From NCBI GenBank assembly GCA_004005435.1, contig RZWH01000003.1, positions 186,001-250,000 of the forward strand: a stretch of 64,000 nt of DNA, written 5' to 3'. A model generated the notes under the pieces. It was not told the origin of the DNA. It was given only the letters and a program-made list of their open reading frames with translations, and ran no database searches. Both the position numbers and the translations under genes were made by a program. Source of the DNA: Rhodobacteraceae bacterium CCMM004 (GTDB lineage Bacteria > Pseudomonadota > Alphaproteobacteria > Rhodobacterales > Rhodobacteraceae). Below, one piece after another: positions 7,671 to 16,019 of this stretch (its first letter is position 1; each line of letters begins with the position of its first letter).

Positions 7671-9086
7671 TCATTCCACCAGCACCCAGGTGTCCTTGAC
7701 TCCACCGCCCTGGCTGGAGTTCACCACCAGGCTGCCTTCGGTCAGCGCCACGCGGGTCAGGCCGCCCGGCACCAGCTCGACCCGTTCGCCCACCAGGCAA
7801 TAGGGCCGCAGATCCACGTGCCTGGGCGCCACGCCCTCCGCAACGAAGGTGGGGCAGGCCGAGAGCGCCAGCGTGGGCTGCGCGATATAGGCCTCGGGCC
7901 GCTCCTGGACCTTGGCGCGGAAGGCGGCGATCTCCGATGTGCTGGCCTTGGGGCCCACCAGCATCCCGTAACCGCCCGAGCCGTGCACCTCCTTGACCAC
8001 CAACTCGTCGAGATGGGCCAGAACATGGGCCAAGTCGTCGGGCTTGCCGCACTGCAAGGTGGGCACGTTTTCCAAGATCGGCTCCTCGCCCAGGTAGAAG
8101 CGCACCATCTCGGGCACGTAGGTATAGATCGCCTTGTCGTCGGCCACGCCGGCGCCGGGGGCCGAACAGATCGACACCCCGCCCGAGCGGTAGACGTTCA
8201 TCAGCCCCGGCACGCCCAGCATCGAGTCGGGTCGGAAACAGAGGGGATCGAGGAACGCGTCGTCGACGCGGCGGTAGATCACGTCGACCTTCTGCGGCCC
8301 CTCGGTCGTGCGCACCCAGCAGAAATCGCCCTCGACGAACAGGTCCTGCCCCTCGACCAGTTCGACCCCCATCATGTCCGCGAGAAAGGAATGCTCGTAA
8401 TAGGCGCTGTTGAAATGCCCCGGCGTCAGGATCACCACGCGCGGCTCGCGGTTGCATTTCGCGGGCGCGACGCTGTCCAGGGTGCGTTTGAGCATGGCTG
8501 GATAGGTCTCGACCGGGGCGATGCGCACCTGCTGGAACAGATGCGGGAACATCCGCATCATGATCTCGCGGTTCTCCAGCATGTAGGAGACGCCCGACGG
8601 CGTGCGGCAGTTGTCCTCCAGGACGTAGAACTGGTCGGGTCCGGTGCGCACGAGGTCGATGCCGACGATATGGGAGTAGACCCCCTTGGGCGGGACGATT
8701 CCGCACACGGCGGTCTCGTAGGCGTCGTTGCGGTAGACCAGATCGGCCGGAACGCGGCCCGCGCGCACGATCTCGCCCCGCCCGTAGACGTCGACGAGAA
8801 AAGCGTTGAGCGCGCGGGCGCGCTGCTTGATCCCGCGCTCCAGCCGCGCCCATTCCGTGGCGGAGAACACCCGCGGGAACATGTCGAAGGGGATCAGCCG
8901 GTCGGGACTGCCCCCTTCGCCGTAGACGGCGAAGGTGATCCCGATGCGGCGGAACAGGGCCTCGGCCTCCGACTGCTTCATCGCGCGGAGGTCCTGGGGC
9001 ATGTCGCGCGCCCAGGCTTCGAGGCCGGAATAGGGGATGCGGACGGCGCCGCCGTCGTACATCTCGTTGAAACTCTGGTCCGTCAT
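7671..9086 (-). CDS. Circularly permuted ATP-grasp peptide ligase of the Anbu cluster
   Basis: A 471-residue protein of the circularly permuted ATP-grasp group 2 family (COG2308). The N-terminal half has FNEMYDGGAVR and the long helical lead-in. ATP-binding motifs follow: YVLEDNCRTPSGVSYMLENR around residue 165-185 and, near the C-terminus, VVKEVHGSGGYGMLVGP. ATP-grasp enzymes join a carboxylate to an amine through an acylphosphate, which suggests formation of a peptide or isopeptide bond; the substrates are unknown. The ATG at 9086 fits the family start; an in-frame extension upstream is low-complexity. It is the first gene of the operon continuing into alpha-E and transglutaminase. Confidence 0.92.
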   Translation of the reverse strand: MTDQSFNEMYDGGAVRIPYSGLEAWARDMPQDLRAMKQSEAEALFRRIGITFAVYGEGGSPDRLIPFDMFPRVFSATEWARLERGIKQRARALNAFLVDVYGRGEIVRAGRVPADLVYRNDAYETAVCGIVPPKGVYSHIVGIDLVRTGPDQFYVLEDNCRTPSGVSYMLENREIMMRMFPHLFQQVRIAPVETYPAMLKRTLDSVAPAKCNREPRVVILTPGHFNSAYYEHSFLADMMGVELVEGQDLFVEGDFCWVRTTEGPQKVDVIYRRVDDAFLDPLCFRPDSMLGVPGLMNVYRSGGVSICSAPGAGVADDKAIYTYVPEMVRFYLGEEPILENVPTLQCGKPDDLAHVLAHLDELVVKEVHGSGGYGMLVGPKASTSEIAAFRAKVQERPEAYIAQPTLALSACPTFVAEGVAPRHVDLRPYCLVGERVELVPGGLTRVALTEGSLVVNSSQGGGVKDTWVLVE

Positions 9087-9230
9087 CCCCGCTCCCCGGC
9101 CCGCGGGCCCCGGGCCCCTTGTCACAGAGCATAGGGAGGCGGCGCCTGGCGACAAGCCCGCACGCCCCCGCCGCGTCGCCCGCCCCGGAAAACGCCCGTT
9201 TTCCATGCGTCGGCCTTGCGGCCCCGGGGG

Positions 9231-9276
9231 CAAGGGGTTTCGAAACCCCTTGCCAAGGCGCTTCGAAGCGCCTTGG
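9231..9276. repeat. Two abutting perfect palindromes between divergent genes
   Basis: Two perfect palindromes lie edge to edge: 22 bases at 9231-9252 (half-site CAAGGGGTTTC) and 24 bases at 9253-9276 (half-site CCAAGGCGCTTC). Both are centred on TTCGAA. They lie between the divergent ATP-grasp and exonuclease genes. Similar paired hairpins recur at 11190-11318, 23913-23962 and 44874-44918. They could form cruciforms or RNA hairpins, or bind a dimeric protein. Confidence 0.85.
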
Positions 9277-9339
9277 CCCCCGCGGCGCCACCGGTGCGGG
9301 GCTTGGAACGGGGGCGTGCCGGACTACACTTGCCGCACC

Positions 9340-10419
9340 ATGGCCGAGCCGCTTCTCACCTTCACCGACCGCGGTATCTACTGCCCGGACGGCGATTTCC
9401 ACATCGACCCGTGGCGGCCGGTGGACCGCGCGCTGATCACCCACGGCCACGCCGACCACGCCCGCGACGGCATGGGCCGCTACCTCGCCACCGAGGGCGC
9501 CGCGCCGGTCATGCGCCACCGCCTGGGCGACATCCGCCTCGACACCGTGCGCTATGGCGAGACCCGGACCGTCGGCGGGGTCGAGGTGTCGTTCCACCCC
9601 GCGGGCCACGTCCCCGGATCGGCGCAGATCCGGGTGGCACGGCGCGGCGAGGTCTGGGTTGTTTCGGGCGACTACAAGGTCGAGGCCGACGGGCTGAGCA
9701 CGCCGTTCGAGCCGGTGCGCTGCCACGCCTTCGTCACCGAATGCACCTTCGGCTTGCCGGTCTTCGCCTGGCGTCCGCAGGCCGACGTCGCGGCCGAGAT
9801 CGACGCGTGGTGGCGAGGCAACGCGGCGGCCGGGCGCGCCTCGATCCTCGGCGCCTATGCGTTGGGCAAGGCGCAGCGCCTCCTGGCGGCAGTGGACTGC
9901 GGCATCGGACCGATCCTGACCCACGGCGCGGTCGAGAACACCAACGCCGTCCTACGCGCCCAGGGCCTCATGCTGCCCGACACCGTTCGGGTCACACCCG
10001 AGACCGACACCAAGGCGCATCCCGGTGCCCTGGTCGTCGCCCCGCCCTCGGCGCTCGGCACGCCCTGGGCGCGGCGCTTTGCCGGGCCGGGAGGGGCGCC
10101 CTCGACGGGCTTTGCCTCGGGGTGGATGGCGCTCAGGGGCGTGCGGCGGCGGCGCGGCGCCGACCGCGGCTTCGTCCTCAGCGACCATGCCGACTGGGCC
10201 GGTCTGAACGCGGCCATCGCCGAAACCGGGGCCGAGCGGATCTTCGTCACTCACGGCTACACTGCGATCTTCCGCCGCTGGCTCGCCGAGTTGGGCTACG
10301 ATGCCGCCGTGGTCGAGACCGCCTACGAGGGCGAGAGCCTCGACGCCGACGCCGATGAGAGCGACCAGGGAGGTCAGAATGCCCCATCACCGCGAGAAGA
10401 TCTCGAAAAAGGCCTATGA
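9340..10419 (+). CDS. Ligase-associated DNA exonuclease, metallo-beta-lactamase fold
   Basis: A 359-residue protein of the family TIGR04122. The metallo-beta-lactamase signature THGHADH lies at residues 34-40, giving ligands His35, His37, Asp39 and His40. Further metal-site segments are HPAGHVPGSAQI, SGDYKVE, TECTFGLP and, near the end, LSDHADW and FVTHGY, as in the CPSF/SNM1 branch that acts on nucleic acids. It is expected to work with a dedicated ATP-dependent DNA ligase in DNA repair; that ligase is encoded 0.9 kb downstream. The last 41 bases overlap the start of the PPK2 gene, so the three are probably cotranscribed. Confidence 0.9.
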   Translation: MAEPLLTFTDRGIYCPDGDFHIDPWRPVDRALITHGHADHARDGMGRYLATEGAAPVMRHRLGDIRLDTVRYGETRTVGGVEVSFHPAGHVPGSAQIRVARRGEVWVVSGDYKVEADGLSTPFEPVRCHAFVTECTFGLPVFAWRPQADVAAEIDAWWRGNAAAGRASILGAYALGKAQRLLAAVDCGIGPILTHGAVENTNAVLRAQGLMLPDTVRVTPETDTKAHPGALVVAPPSALGTPWARRFAGPGGAPSTGFASGWMALRGVRRRRGADRGFVLSDHADWAGLNAAIAETGAERIFVTHGYTAIFRRWLAELGYDAAVVETAYEGESLDADADESDQGGQNAPSPREDLEKGL

Positions 10420-11182
10420 GCGCGAGTTGACCCGCCTCCAGATCGAGCTCGTCAAGATGCAGGCATGGGTCAAGGCGACCGGTTACCGGGCCGTGATCGT
10501 GTTCGAAGGGCGCGACGCTGCAGGCAAAGGGGGCACGATCAAGCGCATCATCGAGCCCCTGAACCCCCGCATCGCCCGGATCGTCGCCCTCCCCGCGCCC
10601 ACCGACCGCGAGCGGACCCAGTGGTATTTCCAGCGCTACGTCGCGCATCTGCCCGCCGCGGGCGAAGTCATCCTCTTCGACCGTTCCTGGTACAACCGCG
10701 CGGGGGTCGAGCGGGTGATGGGGTTCTGCACCGACGAGGACTACGCCCGCTTCATGCGGCAATGCCCGGTGTTCGAGGAGATGCTGATCGACGCCGGCAT
10801 CCAACTGATCAAATATTGGTTCTCGGTCAGCGACGAGGAACAGGAGCGCCGGTTCCAGCGCCGCCTGACCGATCCAACGAAGCGGTGGAAGCTGAGCCCG
10901 ATGGACCTGGAGAGCCGCGCGCGATGGGCAGACTATTCCCGTGCCAAGGACGCCATGTTCGCCCGGACCGACACGGACCGGGCACCGTGGTTCGTGGTCG
11001 GGTCCGACATCAAGCGACATGCCCGGCTCGACTGCATCGCGCATCTGCTCTCGGAGGTGCCCTATACCGATCTGACCCCCGAGCCGATCGAGTTGCCGCC
11101 ACGTCCGCCGCAGCACAGCAACGACCGGCCGCCGATGGAGCGGCAGACCTTCGTGCCCGCCCACCACGCCACGGTCGGATGA
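10379..11182 (+). CDS. ppk2: Polyphosphate kinase 2 family protein
   Basis: A 267-residue cytoplasmic kinase of the PPK2 class I size. The Walker A motif GRDAAGKGG starts at residue 44 (Lys50), and the Walker B/lid region is ILFDRSWYNRAGVERVMGF with Asp101. PPK2 enzymes move phosphate between polyphosphate and nucleoside di- or triphosphates. The start at 10379 has a GGGAGG site 6-11 bases upstream; an earlier in-frame ATG at 10355 is possible. The 5' end overlaps the exonuclease gene by 41 bp. Its position between a repair exonuclease and an ATP-dependent ligase is unusual and may link polyphosphate-driven nucleotide supply to repair, which is only an inference. Confidence 0.92.
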   Translation: MPHHREKISKKAYERELTRLQIELVKMQAWVKATGYRAVIVFEGRDAAGKGGTIKRIIEPLNPRIARIVALPAPTDRERTQWYFQRYVAHLPAAGEVILFDRSWYNRAGVERVMGFCTDEDYARFMRQCPVFEEMLIDAGIQLIKYWFSVSDEEQERRFQRRLTDPTKRWKLSPMDLESRARWADYSRAKDAMFARTDTDRAPWFVVGSDIKRHARLDCIAHLLSEVPYTDLTPEPIELPPRPPQHSNDRPPMERQTFVPAHHATVG

Positions 11183-11189
11183 TGCGGCG

Positions 11190-11318
11190 CCGAAAATCTC
11201 GCGATTTTCGGCAGGATTTCTCGCGAAATCCGCGGATCGCCCGGCCGTCGCGCCCGGCTCCGGCCGCGCCGGTGGCGGAAATCGCGAGATTTCCCGCCGC
11301 GCTTTGCGAAAAGCGCGG
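11190..11318. repeat. Four hairpin palindromes between ppk2 and the ligase gene
   Basis: Four stem-loops fill the 154-bp gap. 11190-11211 (9-bp stem, arm CCGAAAATC) and 11214-11231 (7-bp stem, arm GGATTTC) have loop TCGC on the plus strand. 11277-11294 (7-bp stem, arm GGAAATC) and 11297-11318 (9-bp stem, arm CCGCGCTTT) have loop GCGA. The loop of the second pair is the reverse complement of that of the first, so each strand's RNA would carry two GCGA (GNRA-type) tetraloops. They may attenuate or protect transcripts in this operon. Confidence 0.8.
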
Positions 11319-11336
11319 CACCGAGAGGCACGAGCG

Positions 11337-12932
11337 ATGAAGCGGTTCGCCGCGCTCTTCACTGCGCTCGACCAGACGACCAAGATCAACCCCAAGGTCG
11401 CGGCGCTTGCAGACTATTTCGCCGAGGCGCCCGAGGACGACCGGCTGTGGACAGTCGCGCTCCTGTCCGGGCGGCGGCCGAAGCGGACGGTCACGACCAC
11501 GCTCCTGCGCGAATGGGCAGCCGCACGGGCGGGCCTGCCCCTATGGCTCTTCGAGGAGTGCTATCCGATCGTCGGCGACCTGGCCGAGACCATCGCCCTG
11601 ATCCTGCCCCCGCCCGAGCGGCGCGAGGACCGCAGCCTCACCGCCTGGATCGGCGAGATCCGTGCCCTGTCTGCCCTCCCCCCAGAGGACCGACGGGCCC
11701 GCATTCTCGCCGCGTGGGACGTGCTGGATCGCACCGAGCGCTTCGTCTTCAACAAGCTGATCACCGGCGGCTTCCGCATGGGCGTCAGTCAGAAGCTGAT
11801 GACCCGCGCCCTCAGCCGGGCCACGGACATCCCCGAGCCGGACCTGGCGCACCGCCTGATGGGCGACTGGTCGCCCGACACCGTGAGCTTCGAGACGCTG
11901 ATCCGCGCGCCCGATCCCACCGTGGATCTGTCCAAACCGTACCCTTTCTACCTAGCCTATCAGCTGGACGACGGGCCGGAGAGCCTCGACGGTCCGCCCG
12001 CGGGCTGGGCCGCCGAGCGCAAGTGGGACGGAATCCGCGGCCAGCTCATCCTGCGCGGCGGCACCCATTTTCTGTGGTCCCGGGGCGAAGAGCTGATGAC
12101 CGACCGGTTCCCCGAACTGGCACGGATCGCCGATTATCTGCCACCGGGGACGGTGCTCGACGGCGAGGTTCTGGCGTGGCGGGACGACGCGCCCCTGCCC
12201 TTCAACGCCCTGCAAAAGCGCATCGGTCGCAAGACGGTGCCCAAGAAGCTGCTGACCGACGCGCCGGTCATCCTCTATGCCTACGACCTGTTGGAGTGGG
12301 CGGGGGAGGATCGCCGCGCCCTGCCCTTCGTCGAGCGCCGCGCGCTCCTGGAGGCGGCGGCCGCCGAGGTGCCGCCCGACGCGCCTCTGCGCGTCTCGCC
12401 CCTGGTGCCGTTCGACGACTGGCCCGCACTGGCGGCGGAGCGGGCGCGCTCGCGCGATCTGTCGGCCGAGGGGATCATGCTGAAACGGTGGGACAGCCCC
12501 TATCGCGACGGACGCAAGCGGGGCGACTGGTGGAAATGGAAGGTCGATCCCCTGACCGTCGACGCGGTGATGATTTATGCCCAGCAGGGGCACGGCCGCC
12601 GCGCCAACCTCTTCACCGACTTCACCTTCGCGGTGTGGGATGGGAACCAGTTGGTGCCGTTCACCAAGGCCTATTCGGGCCTCACCGACGCCGAGTTCCG
12701 CCAGATCACCGCCTGGGTGCGCAAGAACACGTTGGAGCGGTTCGGCCCGGTGCGCAGCGTGAAACCCGAGCACGTGTTCGAGATCGCCTTCGAGGGCATT
12801 CAGGCGAGTGCGCGGCACAAGTCGGGCCTGGCGCTCAGATTCCCCCGGATGGCGCGTTGGCGGCGCGACAAGCCCGCGCGCGAGGCCAACACGCTGGCCG
12901 ACCTCCAGGCGATGCTCGCCGCCTATGGGTAA
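11337..12932 (+). CDS. ATP-dependent DNA ligase (exonuclease-associated bacterial type)
   Basis: A 531-residue ligase of TIGR04120. The N-terminal helical DNA-binding domain (residues 1-200) is followed by the nucleotidyltransferase core: motif I KWDGIR with catalytic Lys229, motif III around LDGEVLAW, motif IV AEGIMLKRWDSPY and motif V GDWWKWKVDP. The C-terminal OB-fold contains RFGPVRSVKPEHVFEIAFEGI. It seals nicks with ATP through an AMP-lysine intermediate. It pairs functionally with the exonuclease at 9340. The ATG at 11337 has GAGAGG upstream; an earlier in-frame ATG lies inside the hairpin cluster and is less likely. Confidence 0.93.
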   Translation: MKRFAALFTALDQTTKINPKVAALADYFAEAPEDDRLWTVALLSGRRPKRTVTTTLLREWAAARAGLPLWLFEECYPIVGDLAETIALILPPPERREDRSLTAWIGEIRALSALPPEDRRARILAAWDVLDRTERFVFNKLITGGFRMGVSQKLMTRALSRATDIPEPDLAHRLMGDWSPDTVSFETLIRAPDPTVDLSKPYPFYLAYQLDDGPESLDGPPAGWAAERKWDGIRGQLILRGGTHFLWSRGEELMTDRFPELARIADYLPPGTVLDGEVLAWRDDAPLPFNALQKRIGRKTVPKKLLTDAPVILYAYDLLEWAGEDRRALPFVERRALLEAAAAEVPPDAPLRVSPLVPFDDWPALAAERARSRDLSAEGIMLKRWDSPYRDGRKRGDWWKWKVDPLTVDAVMIYAQQGHGRRANLFTDFTFAVWDGNQLVPFTKAYSGLTDAEFRQITAWVRKNTLERFGPVRSVKPEHVFEIAFEGIQASARHKSGLALRFPRMARWRRDKPAREANTLADLQAMLAAYG

Positions 12933-13074
12933 CCGCGACGCGGGGTGCCGGCCGGGGAGTTTTGGATATTCGACAAGGGAAGTTTGGGAGCGCTGCGGCG
13001 CATTTGAGCACGGTCATGACGTCGCGGCGAAGCGGTGCCAGGATGAGATCGAGCCAGACAGAGGAGGCATGGCC

Positions 13075-13542
13075 ATGACGCGATTTGCGATCGTCGACAC
13101 CGACCCGGTGCCGTATCTCTACGTGGACTGCGAGTGCGATCCGACACCGGAGGCGATGGGCGCCGCGATGGCGCAGGCGTTCGGCACCGTCATGGGGTTC
13201 CTCCAGCGCCACGGCATCCGCCCCGCGGGCCGCCCGATATCGGTCTATCACGACTACGATCCCGCCAGGATGCGGTTCCGCGTGGGGATGCCCGTGGGTG
13301 CCGACGCCCTGCGCGCCGCCGAGGCGCCCCTGTCGGGCGACACCATCCCCGCCGGGCGCGCGCTGCGCTGCACCCATGTGGGCCCCTACGGCGCGCTGCG
13401 CGAGACCTACGAGGCGCTGGAACGCCACATGGACGAGGAAGGCCTGACCATGGGCGCGGTCTGTTGGGAGAGCTATGTCGACGATCCCGCCGAGGTGCCG
13501 CCGGAGCGGCTGCGCACCGACATCCATATGGCGCTCGGCTGA
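13075..13542 (+). CDS. GyrI-like small-molecule-binding domain protein
   Basis: A 155-residue stand-alone GyrI/AraC effector-binding (SHS2) domain. Family cues are the opening strand, SVYHDYDPARMRFRVGMPV in the middle, AGRALRCTHVGPYGALRETYEAL and the closing CWESYVDDPAEV. Such domains bind small hydrophobic ligands; no DNA-binding part is present. Two ATGs lie close together: GAGGAGG at 13061-13067 almost touches the one at 13069 but is 7 bases from the one at 13075, so the latter is preferred. It sits 36 bp before the M3 peptidase gene, though cotranscription is not proven. Confidence 0.8.
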   Translation: MTRFAIVDTDPVPYLYVDCECDPTPEAMGAAMAQAFGTVMGFLQRHGIRPAGRPISVYHDYDPARMRFRVGMPVGADALRAAEAPLSGDTIPAGRALRCTHVGPYGALRETYEALERHMDEEGLTMGAVCWESYVDDPAEVPPERLRTDIHMALG

Positions 13543-13578
13543 CTTGCACGCCGGCGCTGAGCGGTTATCTCAGGGGGC

Positions 13579-15423
13579 ATGACGCATCCCCTCTCCGCCC
13601 ATCTGGGCCCCGCCCCCGTCCAAGACGCCGCCGCCAGCCAGGGGGGGCGCGATCTGGGCGACCTGCCGGAATGGGATCTGAGCGACCTCTACGCCGCGCC
13701 CGACGCCCCCGAGGTCGCGCGCGATCTGGATTGGCTCGACGATGCCTGCGCAAGGTTCGCGGACGCTTATGAGGGCAAGCTGGCCGAGATCGACGCCGCA
13801 GGGCTGCGCCAGGCGGTGCTCGACTACGAAGAGATCGACCTCAAGGCGGGACGGGTGATGTCCTATGCCGGTCTGCGCTACTACCAGCAAACCACCGATG
13901 CCGAACGGGCCAAGTTCCTGTCGGACTGCCAGGACCGGATCACCGGGGCGACGGCGAAGCTGGTGTTCTTCAGCCTGGAGATCAACCGGATACCGGACGA
14001 CCGGATGGAGGCGCATTTCGCCGCCGACGCCGAGCTTGCGCGCTACAAGCCCGTGTTCGACCGGCTGCGCGCGATGCGGCCCTACCAGCTCTCCGACGAG
14101 TTGGAGAAGTATCTCCACGACGACAGCGTCGTCGGCGCCAGCGCTTGGAACAAGCTGTTCGACGAGACCATGGCGGGGCTGGAGTTCGAAATCGACGGCG
14201 AGGTCCTGGGGATCGAGGCGACGCTGAACCTGCTGACCGACCCCGAGCGGAGCAAACGCGAGGCGGCGGCGCGGGAACTCGCCGCGACGTTCCAGGGCAA
14301 CATCAAGCTCTTCGCCCGCATCCACAACACGCTCACCAAGATGGGCGAGATCCAGGACCGCTGGCGCAAGATGCCGACGCCGCAGACCGGGCGGCACCTG
14401 TCGAACCAGGTGGAGCCCGAGGTGGTCGAGGCGCTGCGCAATGCCGTGGTGGCGGCCTATCCGCGGCTCAGCCACCGCTACTATGAGCTGAAACGCAAGT
14501 GGCTGGGACTGGACACGCTGGAGGTCTGGGACCGCAATGCGCCGCTGCCGATGGACGACCCGCGCCTGATCGGCTGGGACGAGGCGCGTGCCACGGTGAC
14601 CGACGCCTATGCCGGGTTCGATCCGCGCATGGCCGAACTGGCCGAGCCGTTCTTTACCGACGGATGGACCGATGCGGCGGTCAAGCCGGGCAAGGCCCCC
14701 GGCGCCTTCGCCCACCCCACCGTCGCGGACGCACATCCGTATGTAATGCTGAACTATCTGGGCAAGCCGCGGGACGTCATGACGCTGGCCCATGAGCTGG
14801 GCCACGGCGTGCACCAGCGGCTGGCGGCGGGACAGGGCGAGCTGCTGTCCTCCACCCCCCTGACCCTGGCCGAGACCGCCAGCGTCTTCGGCGAGATGCT
14901 GACCTTCCGCAAGCTGCTGGCCGGCGCCGAGACCGACGCACAGCGCAAAGTGCTGCTGGCGGGCAAGGTCGAGGACATGATCAACACCGTCGTCCGCCAG
15001 ATCGCGTTCTACGACTTCGAGTGCAAGCTGCACGACGCTCGGCGGGACGGCGAGCTGACCCCCGACGACATCAACGCCCTGTGGATGAGCGTGCAGGGCG
15101 AGAGCCTCGGCCCTGCGTTTACATTCATGGAGGGCTACGAGACGTTCTGGGCCTACATCCCGCACTTCGTGCACTCACCCTTCTACGTTTATGCCTACGC
15201 CTTCGGCGACGGGTTGGTGAACGCGCTCTACGCCGTCTACGAGGAGGGCGATGCGGGGTTCCAGGACAAGTATTTCGAGATGCTCAAGGCGGGCGGGTCC
15301 AAGCACCACAAGGAGCTTCTGGCCCCCTTCGGCCTCGACGCCTCCGACCCGGCGTTCTGGGACAAGGGCCTGTCGATGATCTCGGGCTTCATCGACGAGC
15401 TGGAGGCGATGGAGGACGCCTGA
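13579..15423 (+). CDS. pepF: M3 family oligoendopeptidase (PepF type)
   Basis: A 614-residue zinc peptidase. The metal motif HELGH begins at residue 405 (His405, Glu406, His409), inside MTLAHELGHGVHQ, with the downstream helix ending in ETASVFGE providing the third ligand. The N-terminal helical domain and the length match the alphaproteobacterial PepF/M3 clade (TIGR02290). The enzyme is cytoplasmic and cleaves peptides of roughly 5-20 residues. No signal peptide is seen. Downstream lies a decayed membrane-protein gene. Confidence 0.93.
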   Translation: MTHPLSAHLGPAPVQDAAASQGGRDLGDLPEWDLSDLYAAPDAPEVARDLDWLDDACARFADAYEGKLAEIDAAGLRQAVLDYEEIDLKAGRVMSYAGLRYYQQTTDAERAKFLSDCQDRITGATAKLVFFSLEINRIPDDRMEAHFAADAELARYKPVFDRLRAMRPYQLSDELEKYLHDDSVVGASAWNKLFDETMAGLEFEIDGEVLGIEATLNLLTDPERSKREAAARELAATFQGNIKLFARIHNTLTKMGEIQDRWRKMPTPQTGRHLSNQVEPEVVEALRNAVVAAYPRLSHRYYELKRKWLGLDTLEVWDRNAPLPMDDPRLIGWDEARATVTDAYAGFDPRMAELAEPFFTDGWTDAAVKPGKAPGAFAHPTVADAHPYVMLNYLGKPRDVMTLAHELGHGVHQRLAAGQGELLSSTPLTLAETASVFGEMLTFRKLLAGAETDAQRKVLLAGKVEDMINTVVRQIAFYDFECKLHDARRDGELTPDDINALWMSVQGESLGPAFTFMEGYETFWAYIPHFVHSPFYVYAYAFGDGLVNALYAVYEEGDAGFQDKYFEMLKAGGSKHHKELLAPFGLDASDPAFWDKGLSMISGFIDELEAMEDA

Positions 15424-15427
15424 CGCG

Positions 15428-15681
15428 ATGCTCACCGCGTTTCGGATGGTCTAAGGCGCCACTGCGGTCCTGTGCGTGCCGATGGTGGCACTGGTGAGCG
15501 ACCCCCGCCGACGGCGCGCGGGATCGCCGTCGGCCTCGCCTTCGCGGCCCCGGTGCTAGGCATCGCGTGGTCGTTTTAGGGGCTCTCGCGGCATACGGCG
15601 GCGGGCGGGGGCCCGATCATGGCGCTGGCACTGTGGGCGACGCTCTCCCACATCGCAGAGGGCGATGCAGTTCTCGGCTGA
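15428..15681 (+). pseudogene. Probable decayed small membrane-protein gene
   Basis: The stretch after pepF looks like a dead gene of about 85 codons. From ATG 15428 the frame gives eight residues then TAA at 15452, continues as hydrophobic ATAVLCVPMVALV, then needs one frame change near 15510 to read ARGIAVGLAFAAPVLGIAWSF, a clear membrane helix. A TAG follows, then IMALALWATLSHIAEGD and a final TGA at 15679-15681. Two stops and one frameshift in otherwise membrane-like sequence suggest loss of function. It could also be chance hydrophobicity in GC-rich DNA. Confidence 0.35.
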
Positions 15682-15706
15682 GCCTCCGTCCACCGGGGCG
15701 CGCCGT

Positions 15707-16012
15707 TCAGTCCAGCTCGGTCCACGGCCAGGGCTTGACCTCGCTGGCGGCGGTGAGATAGCGGGCGGCCTTGGCCATCCAGATGCCGAGATCGGTTCCG
15801 AACTCGGCGAGCCGCGGGTTGGGCGTGCGGTTGTTGACCAGCAAGATCACGAACTGCACCACCGTCACCAGGGTCAGAACGCTCTGCGCCAGGGACACCA
15901 TCAGCACGATCAGCACCGAATAGAGCAGACGCAGCGGCAGCGAGTCCGGTGCGCCCGGGTCGGGCTGTTCTCCGCCGATACGCCCAGCGACCTTGTCTTC
16001 GTCCGTCATCAT
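15707..16012 (-). CDS. DUF4389 family small membrane protein
   Basis: A protein of about 101 residues with one or two membrane segments (SVLIVLMVSLAQSVLTL then VVQFVILLV) after a charged, Pro-rich head, and the family-typical end PRLAEFGTDLGIWMAKAARYLTAAS. Two adjacent ATGs (16012 and 16009) follow the stop of the oxidoreductase gene by 7 bases; a longer start at 16042 would overlap that gene. It is probably cotranscribed behind the oxidoreductase. Function unknown. Confidence 0.78.
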   Translation of the reverse strand: MMTDEDKVAGRIGGEQPDPGAPDSLPLRLLYSVLIVLMVSLAQSVLTLVTVVQFVILLVNNRTPNPRLAEFGTDLGIWMAKAARYLTAASEVKPWPWTELD

Positions 16013-16019
16013 CGGTGGC

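Noticed and set aside
7585-9924. A 779-codon minus-strand frame over the ATP-grasp gene
   Set aside because: Arg/Gly/Ala-rich shadow of the real ATP-grasp reading, without recognisable domains.
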